Both the position numbers and the translations under genes were made by a program. Shown here in pieces: positions 18,859 through 29,445 of a stretch of 64,000 nt of DNA. The notes beneath the pieces are model-generated. The model was not told the DNA's origin, made no database searches, and worked only from the letters and a program-made list of their open reading frames with translations. The stretch covers positions 105,830 to 169,829 of the forward strand of contig NZ_BDBL01000017.1 of NCBI RefSeq assembly GCF_001612965.1. The letters run 5' to 3'. Every line of letters starts with the position of its first letter. Positions within the stretch are counted from its first letter, which is position 1. The DNA is from Nocardia kruczakiae NBRC 101016. Lineage in GTDB: Bacteria > Actinomycetota > Actinomycetes > Mycobacteriales > Mycobacteriaceae.

Positions 18859-20328
18859 TCAGTCGTCGACCGGCACCGATTCCGAACGCCTGGCCGGCTC
18901 CTCGTCCTCGGGCGGTTCCCGCAGCCGCGCCACCTCCAGTACCCGCGAGCGGGCCGCGAACCAGCCGACGATCAGCGCCGGGATCAGAATCACCAGACTC
19001 GCCACCGTCCACGTGCCGACGGGGTGATCGAAGGCCATCAGCACCAGCATCGCGGCCAGGAAGACGAGGGTCGCGATGCCGGTATACGGGGCGCCGAACA
19101 TGCGGAACGCGGGACGTTCCAGCTCACCACGCCGCCAGCGCCGCCACAGCGCCAGCTGGCACAGCACGATCGTCGCCCAGGAGGACAGGATGCCCAGCGA
19201 GGCGATGTTGAGCACGATCTCGAAGGCGCGCGCCGGCACGATGTAGTTGAGCCAGATGCCGACCAGAGCGATCAGGCTCGTCAGCACGATGCCGCCGTAG
19301 GGCACACCGCGGCTGTTCATCCGCGCGGTGAATCGCGGGGCGCTGCCGTTGACCGCCATCGAGCGCAGAATGCGCCCGGTGGAGTAGAGACCTGCATTGA
19401 GACTGGAGAACGCCGCGGTGAGCACGACGAGGTTCATCACCGAACCGGCATGCGGGACACCCAGTTCGGCGAAGAAGGTGACGAACGGGCTCTCGTCGGC
19501 GTGATAGGCGGTGTAGGGCAGCAACAGGGCCAGCAGGATCAGCGAGCCGACATAGAACACGGCGATACGCAGGATCACCGAGTTGATGGCGCGCGGCATG
19601 ATCTGCTGCGGATTCTCGGTCTCCCCCGCGGCGGTGCCGACCATCTCCACCGCGGCGTAGGCGAACACCACGCCCGAGGCGACCGTGACCAGCGGCAGCA
19701 CCCCGGTCGGGAACCAGCCACCGGACTGCGCGACCAACCCGAAACCCGTTGCGGCCCCGTCGACCCGGAATCGCCCGCCGAGGAAGACGATGCCGATGAT
19801 CAGGAACGACACCAGCGCGACGACCTTGATCAGCGCCGCCCAGAACTCGAGTTCACCGAACCATTTGACCGAGATCAGATTCACGCTCAGCACCAGGCAC
19901 AGCGCGATCAGCGCCAGCACCCACTGCGGGATCGCACCGAACGCACCCCAGTAGTGCAGATAGGTGGCGATCGCGGTGGTGTCGACGATGCCCGTCATGG
20001 ACCAGTTCAGGAAATAGGTCCAGCCGGCGATGAAAGCCGCCTTCTCCCCGTAGAACTCGCGCGCGTAGGAGACGAACGACCCCGACGAGGGCCGGTGCAG
20101 CACCAGTTCGCCCAGCGCCCGCAGGATGAAGAAGACGAATACACCGCAGACCGCGTACACCAGGAACAGTCCCGGCCCCGCGTGCGCCAGCCGACCGCCG
20201 GCACCGAGGAACAGACCGGTGCCGATCGCGCCGCCGATCGCGATCATCTGCAACTGCCGCGGCTTGAGGCTCTTGTGGTAGCCGCTGTCCTCCGCGGACA
20301 GGTGCGTCTGTGCTGGTGTCTCGCTCAT
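18859..20328 (-). CDS. ansP: L-asparagine permease-type amino acid transporter
   Basis: Amino acid-polyamine-organocation permease of 489 residues and about twelve helices, closely resembling mycobacterial AnsP1/AnsP2. Conserved stretches include [18 protein letters not shown] (about 26-43), [47 protein letters not shown] and [16 protein letters not shown]. It probably imports L-asparagine with protons; related permeases also take D-serine, alanine or glycine. The charged C-terminal tail ([12 protein letters not shown]) is probably cytoplasmic. It is divergent from ggt across 100 bases. Confidence 0.92.
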   Translation of the reverse strand: MSETPAQTHLSAEDSGYHKSLKPRQLQMIAIGGAIGTGLFLGAGGRLAHAGPGLFLVYAVCGVFVFFILRALGELVLHRPSSGSFVSYAREFYGEKAAFIAGWTYFLNWSMTGIVDTTAIATYLHYWGAFGAIPQWVLALIALCLVLSVNLISVKWFGELEFWAALIKVVALVSFLIIGIVFLGGRFRVDGAATGFGLVAQSGGWFPTGVLPLVTVASGVVFAYAAVEMVGTAAGETENPQQIMPRAINSVILRIAVFYVGSLILLALLLPYTAYHADESPFVTFFAELGVPHAGSVMNLVVLTAAFSSLNAGLYSTGRILRSMAVNGSAPRFTARMNSRGVPYGGIVLTSLIALVGIWLNYIVPARAFEIVLNIASLGILSSWATIVLCQLALWRRWRRGELERPAFRMFGAPYTGIATLVFLAAMLVLMAFDHPVGTWTVASLVILIPALIVGWFAARSRVLEVARLREPPEDEEPARRSESVPVDD

Positions 20329-20428
20329 CGGTGGGGTGATCCCTTGGTCGAGGTCGGGGCGGCTCGACGTTACCCGGTGTGGGAATGATGCCCGGCGTGG
20401 TGGGGCCGGTGCGCGTTAAAGTGCCTGC

Positions 20429-22372
20429 ATGAGGCGCACGCGAGCGATTCTGGCCGGCGCGAGCGCCGCCCTGCTGCTGACCACCGGACTGCTCACGGGC
20501 TGCTCGTCCACCACCTCCGAGGCCGGTCGAAGCTGCGTCGCAGGTCCGGACGGCACCCCGATCACGGCCGCGGCGGGACCGGCGGCGAGTGCGACGAATC
20601 TGGCCACCAATCCCGAGATCGCCACCGGCTACCGCAGCGGTATGACCCCGGTTCGCACCCACACCTTCGCGGTCTCCACCGCGAACCCGCTGGCCACCCA
20701 CGCCGCCTGCGAGGTCCTGGCCGACGGCGGCACCGCGGCCGACGCGCTGATCGCCGCACAAACGGTACTGGGCCTGGTCGAACCGCAGGCCTCCGGCATC
20801 GGCGGCGGCGCATTCCTGCTCTATTACGACGCCGCTGCCGGATCGGTCGACGCCTACGACGGTCGCGAGGTCGCCCCCGCCGCCGCGACCGAAAACTATC
20901 TGCGCTGGATCAGCGACACCGATCAGTCGATGCCACAACCGAATACCCGTGCCAGCGGACGGTCGATCGGCGTGCCGGGCGTGCTGCGACTGCTCGAGGC
21001 GGCCCATCGCGACCACGGCAAGCAGTCCTGGCGCGAGCTGTTCGGTCCCGCGATCTCGCTGGCGGACAACGGTTTCGACATCAGCGCCCGGATGGCGAGC
21101 CAGATCGCGCAGTCGGCCCCGGACCTGGCCCGGGACGCGAATGCCCGGCAGTACTTCCTGCAGCCGGACGGCTCTCCCAAACCGCGAGGCTTCCACCTCG
21201 CCAATCCGGCCATGGCGAAGACGTTGAGCGCCATCGCCTCCGACGGCCCCGACGCCTTCTACACCGGAGCGGTCGCCCGCGACATCGTCGACGCCACCGC
21301 GACCACCAGCGGCGGCCGCACCCCGGGTCAGCTCTCGCTCGACGATCTCGCGCGGTATCAGGCGAAGAAACGCACCGCCCTGTGCACCGACTACCGCAGC
21401 CACCGGATCTGCGGGATGCCCAATCCGTCGTCGGGCGGTATCACCGTCGCCGCGACCCTCGGGATTCTGGAGAACTTCGATCTCGCCGGCCTGTCCCCGG
21501 ACCGTCTCGACCGTAACGGCGGCGTCCCGAAAGCCGAAGCGGTGCATCTGATCTCGGAGGCCGAGCGGCTGGCCTACGCCGACCGCGACAAGTACATCGC
21601 CGATCCCGATTTCGTTCCGCTGCCCGGCGGCTCACCCGCCGCGCTGGTGAACAAGGACTATCTGAAGCAGCGGGCCGCCCGCATCGACCCGAACCATTCC
21701 ATGGGCACCGCGCAGCCGGGCGACTTCGGTCCGGTCCCGCTCGGCACCGGCGTGCAGCAACCCGAACACGGCACCAGCCACATCTCCGTGGTGGACCGGT
21801 ACGGCAACGCCGCGACCATGACCACCACGGTCGAATCGGCGTTCGGATCGTTCCATCTGGTCGACGGATTCGTCCTGAACAATCAGCTCACCGACTTCAG
21901 TGCCCAACCGGCCGATGCGGCCGGTGTGCCGCTGGCCAACCGGGTACAGCCCGGGAAGCGGCCGCGCAGTTCGATGAGCCCCACCCTGGTCTTCGATCGG
22001 ACGCCGGACGGGTCCCGCGGTCAGCTGGTCGACGTCGCCGGGTCCCCCGGCGGTTCGGTGATCATCCAGTTCGTGGTGAAAGCGCTGGTGGGCCTGCTGG
22101 ATTGGCATCTGGATCCGCAGCAGGCGGTCTCGCAGGTGGCCTTCGGTGCGGCGAATACACCGGTGACCGGGGTGGGCGGGGAACATCCCGCGATCGACGC
22201 CACCGACAACGGCGCCCACGATCCGCTGGTGCAGAAGCTGCGCGAGATGGGGCATCAGGTCTCGGTCGACCCGCAGTCCAGCGGGCTCAGCGCCCTGCAG
22301 CGCGAGAGCGGCGGCTGGATCGGCGGAGCGGATCCCCGGCGGGAGGGCATCGTCCTCGGGGACGCCCGCTGA
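20429..22372 (+). CDS. ggt: Gamma-glutamyltransferase, secreted lipoprotein
   Basis: N-terminal nucleophile hydrolase that cleaves gamma-glutamyl bonds of glutathione and similar compounds. The 647-residue precursor begins with a lipoprotein signal peptide (hydrophobic LLLTTGLLTGC, lipobox cysteine 25), so the enzyme should be anchored outside the membrane. The autoprocessing and catalytic threonine is Thr449 in PEHGTSHISVVD, at the start of the small subunit. The large-subunit motifs EPQASGIGGGAFLL and YDGREVAP are intact, as is the late PGGSVI. The adjacent asparagine permease may take up related substrates (inference). Confidence 0.95.
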   Translation: MRRTRAILAGASAALLLTTGLLTGCSSTTSEAGRSCVAGPDGTPITAAAGPAASATNLATNPEIATGYRSGMTPVRTHTFAVSTANPLATHAACEVLADGGTAADALIAAQTVLGLVEPQASGIGGGAFLLYYDAAAGSVDAYDGREVAPAAATENYLRWISDTDQSMPQPNTRASGRSIGVPGVLRLLEAAHRDHGKQSWRELFGPAISLADNGFDISARMASQIAQSAPDLARDANARQYFLQPDGSPKPRGFHLANPAMAKTLSAIASDGPDAFYTGAVARDIVDATATTSGGRTPGQLSLDDLARYQAKKRTALCTDYRSHRICGMPNPSSGGITVAATLGILENFDLAGLSPDRLDRNGGVPKAEAVHLISEAERLAYADRDKYIADPDFVPLPGGSPAALVNKDYLKQRAARIDPNHSMGTAQPGDFGPVPLGTGVQQPEHGTSHISVVDRYGNAATMTTTVESAFGSFHLVDGFVLNNQLTDFSAQPADAAGVPLANRVQPGKRPRSSMSPTLVFDRTPDGSRGQLVDVAGSPGGSVIIQFVVKALVGLLDWHLDPQQAVSQVAFGAANTPVTGVGGEHPAIDATDNGAHDPLVQKLREMGHQVSVDPQSSGLSALQRESGGWIGGADPRREGIVLGDAR

Positions 22373-22376
22373 CCGG

Positions 22377-22880
22377 TCAGTCCTGCTGTGCGGCGGTGTA
22401 TTTCGCGCCGAGTTCGCGGAAGCGATCCATCGCCCGGGCGGCGTGATCCTTGTCGTTGACGCGGATCGCCAGCATCGGGACGTATTCGTCGCCGGCCAAT
22501 TCCAGTCGCGCCCAGGACTTCTTCTCCGGAATCGCGACACCGCGGATATCGGCCCAGCCGAACTCGTTGTCGCCCAGGATGTTGCGCACGACGACGCCCC
22601 GCGGTCCGACGCGCACCCGCGGCCGGGTCAGCAGCAGCACGGCACCGGCCAGCAACAATCCGAAGCAGATGATCGCCACCTGGTCGGCGCCGCGGAAGTT
22701 CACCCCGGTCGTCGAATTGCTCGACAACGCCCCTGCCAGGATGAACAAGACGGCGATCACGGCCGCCACGATGCGCGCGGTGCGCACCGCCCGGCGCGGA
22801 CGCACCTCGAGATCCCACTGCTGTGCGTCCGCGCCCGGGGGCTGCGGACCGCGTTTGAACAGGTGCACGACCGGCGGCAT
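22377..22880 (-). CDS. PH-domain membrane protein, Rv1417-like
   Basis: Membrane protein of 167 residues with two hydrophobic segments (IVAAVIAVLFILAGAL and VAIICFGLLLAGAVLLL), followed by a bacterial PH-like domain (RVRVGPRGVVVRN to DKDHAARAMDRF). In mycobacteria the homologue Rv1417 follows ribH, and the same order is kept here with a four-base gap to the ribH stop, so it is the last gene of the riboflavin unit. Its role is unknown. Its stop lies five bases from the convergent ggt stop. Confidence 0.88.
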   Translation of the reverse strand: MPPVVHLFKRGPQPPGADAQQWDLEVRPRRAVRTARIVAAVIAVLFILAGALSSNSTTGVNFRGADQVAIICFGLLLAGAVLLLTRPRVRVGPRGVVVRNILGDNEFGWADIRGVAIPEKKSWARLELAGDEYVPMLAIRVNDKDHAARAMDRFRELGAKYTAAQQD

Positions 22881-22884
22881 CGGC

Positions 22885-24644
<1,760 letters not shown>

Positions 24645-24725
24645 GTCTGCTGTGCTCCACTTCGGAATAGGTGCGACTCGAGCCTACTGGGTCGGGTCGC
24701 CGGTACGACGTCGCGGTTGCTCCGG

Positions 24726-25346
24726 TCAGCCACGCTGCTGGAGTCGCTCGACATATTTGGCTATGACGTCGACCTCGAGGTTCACCGTGGTGCCGGCGGG
24801 CGCGGCGCCGAGGGTGGTGAGCTCGCGGGTGGTGGGGATCAACGAGACCTCGAACCAGTCGCGGTGCCCGGGTTCGCCGCCCTCGTCGACGCCGAGGCCC
24901 GAGACGGTCAGCGAGATGCCGTCCACGGTGATCGACCCTTTCTCGACCACATAGCGAGCCAGGTTGTCGGGCAACGAGATTCGCACGACCTCCCAGTTGT
25001 CGGAGGGGGTGCGCGACAGGATGACCCCGGTGCCGTCGACATGGCCCTGCACGATGTGGCCGCCGAGGCGGCTGTTCACCGCCGCGGCGCGCTCCAGGTT
25101 CACCTTCGAGCCGATGTCGAGTTTGCCGATGCCGGAACGGTTGAGCGTCTCCCCCATCACGTCGGTGGTGAAGCTGTCACCGTCGACCACGTCGACCACG
25201 GTCAGGCAGACGCCGTTGACCGCGATGGAGTCGCCGTGGCGGGCATCGGAGGTCACGGTCGCGCCGCGAATCGTGAGCCTGGCCGCGTCCGCGGACCGCT
25301 CGGCGGCGACGATCTCCCCCAGCTCCTCGACGATGCCTGTGAACAT
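24726..25346 (-). CDS. ribE: Riboflavin synthase alpha chain
   Basis: Dismutates two lumazine molecules to riboflavin. The 206 residues form two homologous lumazine-binding barrels: the first starts MFTGIVEELGEI and carries NGVCLTVVDV, the second starts about residue 99 with GHIVQGHVDGTG and carries DGISLTVSGLG. The ATG is preceded by AGGAG. It is called ribC in M. tuberculosis nomenclature. It is first in the ribE-ribBA-ribH unit; the upstream leader has a GC hairpin but nothing matching an FMN riboswitch. Confidence 0.97.
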   Translation of the reverse strand: MFTGIVEELGEIVAAERSADAARLTIRGATVTSDARHGDSIAVNGVCLTVVDVVDGDSFTTDVMGETLNRSGIGKLDIGSKVNLERAAAVNSRLGGHIVQGHVDGTGVILSRTPSDNWEVVRISLPDNLARYVVEKGSITVDGISLTVSGLGVDEGGEPGHRDWFEVSLIPTTRELTTLGAAPAGTTVNLEVDVIAKYVERLQQRG

Positions 25347-25408
25347 CCGTATCTCCTGTCAGCCCGGCGCCCACCGCGTCGGGGCGTCCGCTAGCGCAAA
25401 CGGTGCCG

Positions 25409-25437
25409 GCGGCCCGGGGTATTCCCCCACGGGCCGC
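25409..25437 (-). promoter_or_regulatory. GC-rich leader hairpin upstream of ribE
   Basis: Read on the minus strand, GCGGCCC pairs with GGGCCGC and GGGG with CCCC around the loop GAATA, with a two-base bulge. The 11-bp stem ends 63 bases before the ribE ATG. It could be part of the ribE 5' leader or a stop for upstream transcription. It does not match FMN-aptamer conserved sequences. Confidence 0.5.
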
Positions 25438-25753
25438 AGTGTCATCAGCGTAACGACGCGCTGTAGCAGAGCACATCCGGCCGTCCTACCGACCGGTCGC
25501 GGCCGGACATTCAAGACTTTCGGACCGGAAAAGCGCACCGAACCGGGCGCGGTATCGGCGACGCGCCGAGCGGGCCGATCGACTCCCCCGCGCGACCGCC
25601 GTATCCCCGAATGCCGAAAAGGAATAGCGGGACAATTTCAGGAAAAGGGAATCGAATTCAGGATTTCACCGGTCGAATATCCGGCTTCTACCGGCCCGGA
25701 TCGCGGCCGAATTCAATTTGTTACCCACGTGACTGCGAATTCAACCCCAACGC

Positions 25754-25782
25754 TTGCACCGGGGCGAATTCGGTAGCAATAT
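25754..25782 (+). promoter_or_regulatory. Promoter candidate for gene at 25838
   Basis: TTGCAC (25754-25759) and CAATAT (25777-25782) are separated by 17 bases within the AT-rich part of the gap, about 55 bases upstream of the GTG start. The match is moderate. Confidence 0.35.
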
Positions 25783-25837
25783 TGTTATGCAGTTGATTCC
25801 AACAGTTCATTGGACAACAACCTCATGGGGGTGCGGC

Positions 25838-26305
25838 GTGACCACGGTGATCGATACGTCTCTCACGGATCGTTGCGAGCGGTATCGCCGCGTCTTTCAT
25901 CTGCCCGCGTCGGTGGACGACGCATCGCGGCACATCGTGCTCGAGATCGGGCAGCAATTCGGCGCGGTCACCATGCCGGCCGATGTGGGTGAGCGGGTCC
26001 TGCGCCAGCTCACCCAGTCCGGACTCGTCACTCCCGTCGTACACCATCCGCGGGCGCGGCGCTGGACCTTCATCACCGGCCCGTCGTGCTCCGCCGGCGT
26101 CAGCACATCCGTTGCGGCCGAACTGTTCCGGCTGTACACGACGGTCGCGTGCACGGGTAGTCACGTGGTGCTGCCCTCGGCCGAGGACGAACGGACCGGC
26201 TATCGGATCTGGGTGCAGACGCCGGACCACCTCGAGGCGGTCGTCCCCATGGCCGCGGTCGTGGAGGCCGCTCGGCTCAGCGCCGCGCCGCCTGCTCCTC
26301 GATGA
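25838..26305 (+). CDS. Conserved-looking protein of unknown function
   Basis: Protein of 155 residues, not recognised as a family of known function. It begins [20 protein letters not shown], has a mixed helical first half ([16 protein letters not shown]), a core [17 protein letters not shown], and a later block [17 protein letters not shown]. There are no signal peptide, membrane segments or catalytic motifs. GTG start with a G-rich site (GGGGG) about five bases upstream; an in-frame ATG at 25754 is possible but would place the predicted promoter inside the gene. It is probably specific to Nocardia-like organisms (inference). The 3' end overlaps the convergent rpe by 29 bases. Confidence 0.7.
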   Translation: MTTVIDTSLTDRCERYRRVFHLPASVDDASRHIVLEIGQQFGAVTMPADVGERVLRQLTQSGLVTPVVHHPRARRWTFITGPSCSAGVSTSVAAELFRLYTTVACTGSHVVLPSAEDERTGYRIWVQTPDHLEAVVPMAAVVEAARLSAAPPAPR

Positions 26306-26939
26306 CCTTCTCGCGCAAGGCTTCCACGGTCGCGGCCGGATCGTCCGTGCCGTACACCGCGGACCCGGCGACGAAGCAGTCCACGCCGGCCTCGGCGGCG
26401 GCTTCGATGGTGTCCATATTGATGCCGCCGTCGATTTCGACGACCAGACGCAATTCACCGCTGTCGACGAGCCGGCGGACCGCGCGGGCCTTCTCCAGCA
26501 CATGCGGAATGAACGACTGACCACCGAATCCGGGCTCGACACTCATCACCAGCAGCGTGTCGAAATTTCGCAGAATTTCCAGGTACGGCTCGATGGGCGT
26601 ATTCGGTTTCACCGACAATCCGGCCTTGGCGCCGGCGGCGCGGATATCCCGGGCCACCGCGACCGGATCGTCGGTCGCTTCCGCGTGGAAGGTCACGTTG
26701 TAGGCACCCGCCTCCGCGTACGGGGGCGCCCAGCGGGCCGGATCCTCGATCATCAGATGGCAGTCGAGCGGGATGTCGGTGGTCTTCAGCAGACTCTGCA
26801 CCACCGGCAGGCCGAGGGTCAGGTTCGGTACGAAGTGGTTGTCCATCACATCGACGTGCAGCCAGTCCGCTCCCTCGACGGCGCGTACCTCCTCCGCCAG
26901 ACGAGCGAAATCGGCGGACAGGATGGACGGCGCGATCAT
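26277..26939 (-). CDS. rpe: Ribulose-phosphate 3-epimerase
   Basis: Pentose phosphate and Calvin-type sugar epimerase, a TIM barrel of 220 residues. Metal and substrate motifs [48 protein letters not shown] and [12 protein letters not shown] are intact, and GSAVYG near the C-terminus binds phosphate. I chose the ATG directly before IAPSIL; an in-frame GTG at 26978 would add 13 residues ([13 protein letters not shown]), and neither start has a good ribosome binding site. It overlaps the unknown gene at its 3' end. Confidence 0.95.
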   Translation of the reverse strand: MIAPSILSADFARLAEEVRAVEGADWLHVDVMDNHFVPNLTLGLPVVQSLLKTTDIPLDCHLMIEDPARWAPPYAEAGAYNVTFHAEATDDPVAVARDIRAAGAKAGLSVKPNTPIEPYLEILRNFDTLLVMSVEPGFGGQSFIPHVLEKARAVRRLVDSGELRLVVEIDGGINMDTIEAAAEAGVDCFVAGSAVYGTDDPAATVEALREKVIEEQAARR

Positions 26940-27024
26940 CGGCGACGGCCGGTGAAAGTGGGAATTCGAGAGGGACACAGCGCGTGAGTGTACTGGGTCG
27001 ATCACACCGGTTTTCGGCACTGTC

Positions 27025-27052
27025 GGCGATTGCGCGACGCGAAGTTGGGTAG
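27025..27052 (+). promoter_or_regulatory. Possible SigF-type promoter before rsbW-sigF
   Basis: GGGTAG at 27047-27052 resembles the SigF -10 element GGGTAT, with GGCGAT 16 bases upstream as a poor -35 (consensus GGTTT). It would start a transcript just ahead of rsbW, consistent with the autoregulation known for actinobacterial sigF operons. The match is weak. Confidence 0.3.
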
Positions 27053-27071
27053 CCTTCGTAGGGTGATCAAC

Positions 27072-27485
27072 ATGTCGGCTGAAGAGGGACTGCGCAGCAC
27101 ACCCGTCGAAATCGGAGTGGCGGCCACCGTGTCGCAACTGCCCATCGTGCGCGGATTGGCCGAAACACTGGTCCTGCTCAGCGATTTCACACTCGACGAG
27201 GTCGCCGATATCCGGCTGGCCGTCGACGAGGCGTGCTCGACGCTGATCGAACTCGCCGTTCCCGGCAGCACCCTGCAGTGCCGCTTCACCGTCGGCGACA
27301 ACGATCTCCTCGTCCGGGTGGCCGGGATCGCGGCCACCTCGAAACTGCCCGACCAGCGCAGCTTCGGCTGGCATGTGCTGCGGACGCTCACCGACGGCAT
27401 CGACGTCGCGCAGGAACCCTTCGATTCGGCGATTTCCGGATACCCGACGGTGGTCGAATTTCGCCGGGTCCGGGGGAAGGCGTAG
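27072..27485 (+). CDS. rsbW: RsbW/UsfX-like anti-sigma factor
   Basis: Histidine-kinase-like ATPase domain protein of 137 residues, resembling the anti-SigF factor of mycobacteria. Recognisable parts are [19 protein letters not shown] (the N-box helix, with the usual Asn changed) and [15 protein letters not shown]. It should bind and hold the following sigma factor until released by an antagonist. The ATG has AGGGTG upstream; a GTG nine bases earlier is an alternative. Its stop overlaps the sigF start by one base (TAGTG), so the two are translationally coupled. Confidence 0.87.
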   Translation: MSAEEGLRSTPVEIGVAATVSQLPIVRGLAETLVLLSDFTLDEVADIRLAVDEACSTLIELAVPGSTLQCRFTVGDNDLLVRVAGIAATSKLPDQRSFGWHVLRTLTDGIDVAQEPFDSAISGYPTVVEFRRVRGKA

Positions 27486-28411
27486 TGGCCGACGAGAACA
27501 ACGTGTTCGAGGCCGAGGACGCCGAGAACACCGCGGGTACGGCCGCGAGCGGATCCCCTGACGACACCGGCGCCGAGGACGGCGAGGGCCGCGCGGACGG
27601 CGGCGAGGCCACCCCGGACGACGAGGAGGACGGGGACGAGGTCGCCGAGGTCACCGGTTCGGTTTCCGGATACGACGATGTGAACCTGCTGTTCCAGGCA
27701 CTGTCGGAGGCCGGTGACGACCGCCGCGCCGAACTGCGCGACGAGTTGATCAACCGCTGTATTCCGTTGGCGGATCACATCGCCCGCAAATTCAGCGGCC
27801 GCGGCGAACCGTTCGACGACCTGACGCAGGTGGCCCGGGTCGGGCTGGTCCACGCCGTCGACCGTTTCGACGTCTCGCGCGGCTCGAACTTCCTGTCCTT
27901 CGCGGTGCCCACCATCATGGGCGAGGTGCGCCGCTACTTCCGCGACAACACCTGGGCGATGCGAGTTCCCCGGCGGGTCAAGGAAACCCATCTGCGCATC
28001 GGCTCGGCGATCGATACGCTCTCGCAGTCGCTGGGCCGCTCCCCGACCGCCAAGGAGATCGCCGCCGAACTCGATATCCATCCCGACGAGGTGACCCAGG
28101 CCGTCATCGCGGGCAACGCGTATCAGCCCAGCTCGATCGACGCGGTGTCGGTGGGCCGCGAGACCGAGGCCTCGCTGCTGGACACCCTCGGCGAGGAGGA
28201 GTCACAGTTCGACCGGGTCGAGGAGTACGTGGCGATCCGGCCGCTGCTCGCGGGCCTGCCCGAACGGGAACGACGCATCCTCACCATGCGATTCTTCGAA
28301 TCGATGACACAGACCCAGATCGCGCAGCGGATGGGGATATCGCAGATGCACGTTTCCCGGATTCTCGCGAAAACCCTTGCGCGGCTACGGGAGCAGAGCG
28401 CCCGCGAGTGA
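27485..28411 (+). CDS. sigF: SigF-family RNA polymerase sigma factor
   Basis: Group 3 sigma factor of the SigB/SigF/SigG type, 308 residues. Region 2 ([29 protein letters not shown] to [20 protein letters not shown]), region 3 ([15 protein letters not shown]) and region 4 ([14 protein letters not shown], then [20 protein letters not shown]) are complete. The first ~60 residues are strongly acidic and absent from the shortest family members. GTG start overlapping rsbW. Nocardia may carry several paralogues, so the exact name is less sure than the family. Confidence 0.9.
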   Translation: MADENNVFEAEDAENTAGTAASGSPDDTGAEDGEGRADGGEATPDDEEDGDEVAEVTGSVSGYDDVNLLFQALSEAGDDRRAELRDELINRCIPLADHIARKFSGRGEPFDDLTQVARVGLVHAVDRFDVSRGSNFLSFAVPTIMGEVRRYFRDNTWAMRVPRRVKETHLRIGSAIDTLSQSLGRSPTAKEIAAELDIHPDEVTQAVIAGNAYQPSSIDAVSVGRETEASLLDTLGEEESQFDRVEEYVAIRPLLAGLPERERRILTMRFFESMTQTQIAQRMGISQMHVSRILAKTLARLREQSARE

Positions 28412-28421
28412 AGCCGGCGCG

Positions 28422-29342
28422 CTACACCGGATCCGCTGTCGCGGTCCGCTGGGCCTGCACGATGGCCGATACCAGTTGTCCGGCCGGGCCGCCGAGTTTG
28501 CGCGGTGGACGCCACACCGCGCGCAGGGTGCGCCGCAGATCCAGGCCCGCGACGGTGACCGCGCGCAGTTCGCCACGCTCGAGCTGGTCGCCTACCGCCA
28601 GCGTGCTCAGTACCGCGGGCCCCACGCCGCCGAGCACGCTGGTGCGGATGGCCGCGGCGCTGCCGAGTTCCAGAAGTGGTTCGGCGCGTGGATATTCGGC
28701 CAGCGCGACGTCGAGGGTGCTGCGAGTGCCGGATCCCGGTTCGCGCACCACCAGCGGTGTCGCGGCCAGTTCGGCGACGGTGAGCGGTGTGCGGCGGCGC
28801 GCCCAGGGATGCCCGGGATCCACCACGACGAGCAGTCGATCGTGTGCGACGGTCACATGCGGCAACCCGTCGGGCACCGCCGGCGATTCGACGAATCCCA
28901 GATCGCATTCCCCCGCCACCAGCCGGTCGCACACCTGGCGCGAATTGTGGACCTGCAGATGCACTTTCACATCCGGATGACCGCGGCGGAACGCACCGAG
29001 CCACCCGGGTAGCAGACATTCCGCGACCGTCATGCTGGCGGCGACGGTGAGTTCGGCCTCCTGATCGGTGCGCAGTGCGGCGGCGGCGTCGAGGAGCCGG
29101 TCCAGATCCGCCAGCACCTCGCGCGCCCAGTGCACGACGACGGTTCCCGCGGGGGTCAGCGTGGAGCCGCGCGGTGAGCGGCGCAGCAGGGCCAGGCCCA
29201 GCCGATGCTCCCACTGGCGCACCGCCCGGCTGGCGTTCGGCTGCGCCATGCCGATCGAGCGTGCGGCCGCACCCAGACTGCCGTGGTCGTCGATGGCGAC
29301 CAGCAGCTCGAGGAAACCCAGGTCGGGGCGTACATCGGCCAT
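28422..29342 (-). CDS. LysR-family regulator, YeiE/CysL-like
   Basis: LysR-type regulator of 306 residues. The helix-turn-helix spans about residues 8-65 (LGFLELLVAIDDHGSLGAAA, then QPNASRAVRQWEH), and the effector domain contains VREPGSGTRSTLD, typical of the CysL/YeiE/CbbR branch. It is divergent from a YeiH-family membrane protein, the same gene pair as enteric yeiE-yeiH, where YeiE senses sulfite. By analogy it may respond to a sulfur compound. Its stop lies ten bases from the convergent sigF stop. Confidence 0.88.
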   Translation of the reverse strand: MADVRPDLGFLELLVAIDDHGSLGAAARSIGMAQPNASRAVRQWEHRLGLALLRRSPRGSTLTPAGTVVVHWAREVLADLDRLLDAAAALRTDQEAELTVAASMTVAECLLPGWLGAFRRGHPDVKVHLQVHNSRQVCDRLVAGECDLGFVESPAVPDGLPHVTVAHDRLLVVVDPGHPWARRRTPLTVAELAATPLVVREPGSGTRSTLDVALAEYPRAEPLLELGSAAAIRTSVLGGVGPAVLSTLAVGDQLERGELRAVTVAGLDLRRTLRAVWRPPRKLGGPAGQLVSAIVQAQRTATADPV

Positions 29343-29367
29343 ACCGCAATCATATGTGTTACACCCG

Positions 29368-29390
29368 ACTCATATCACCAGGATATGAGT
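29368..29390. promoter_or_regulatory. LysR-type operator, ACTCATATC-N5-GATATGAGT
   Basis: A perfect inverted repeat with nine-base arms around ACCAG lies between the LysR and YeiH genes. It contains T-N11-A (T29373, A29385), the LysR-box pattern, and lies 26 bases upstream of the LysR start and 56 bases from the YeiH start. Confidence 0.75.
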
Positions 29391-29445
29391 GCGATGCCGT
29401 TTCGGCCGCTACCGGCCCCCACCGATTCACGAGACCGTAGTCGTC

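Larger units (their letters stand above)
25347..25837. other. Divergent intergenic region, partly AT-rich
   Basis: This 491-base gap lies between ribE (minus) and the unknown gene at 25838 (plus). The ribE-proximal third is GC-rich and holds the 25409-25437 hairpin. The half from about 25600 to 25800 is clearly richer in A/T and contains GAATTC four times (25654, 25709, 25737, 25766). I see no credible coding frame. ribD, which in mycobacteria lies nearby, is absent. Confidence 0.6.

Noticed and set aside
25347..25480. Possible FMN riboswitch upstream of ribE
   Set aside because: A hairpin is present, but the conserved aptamer segments of the RFN element were not found on the minus strand.
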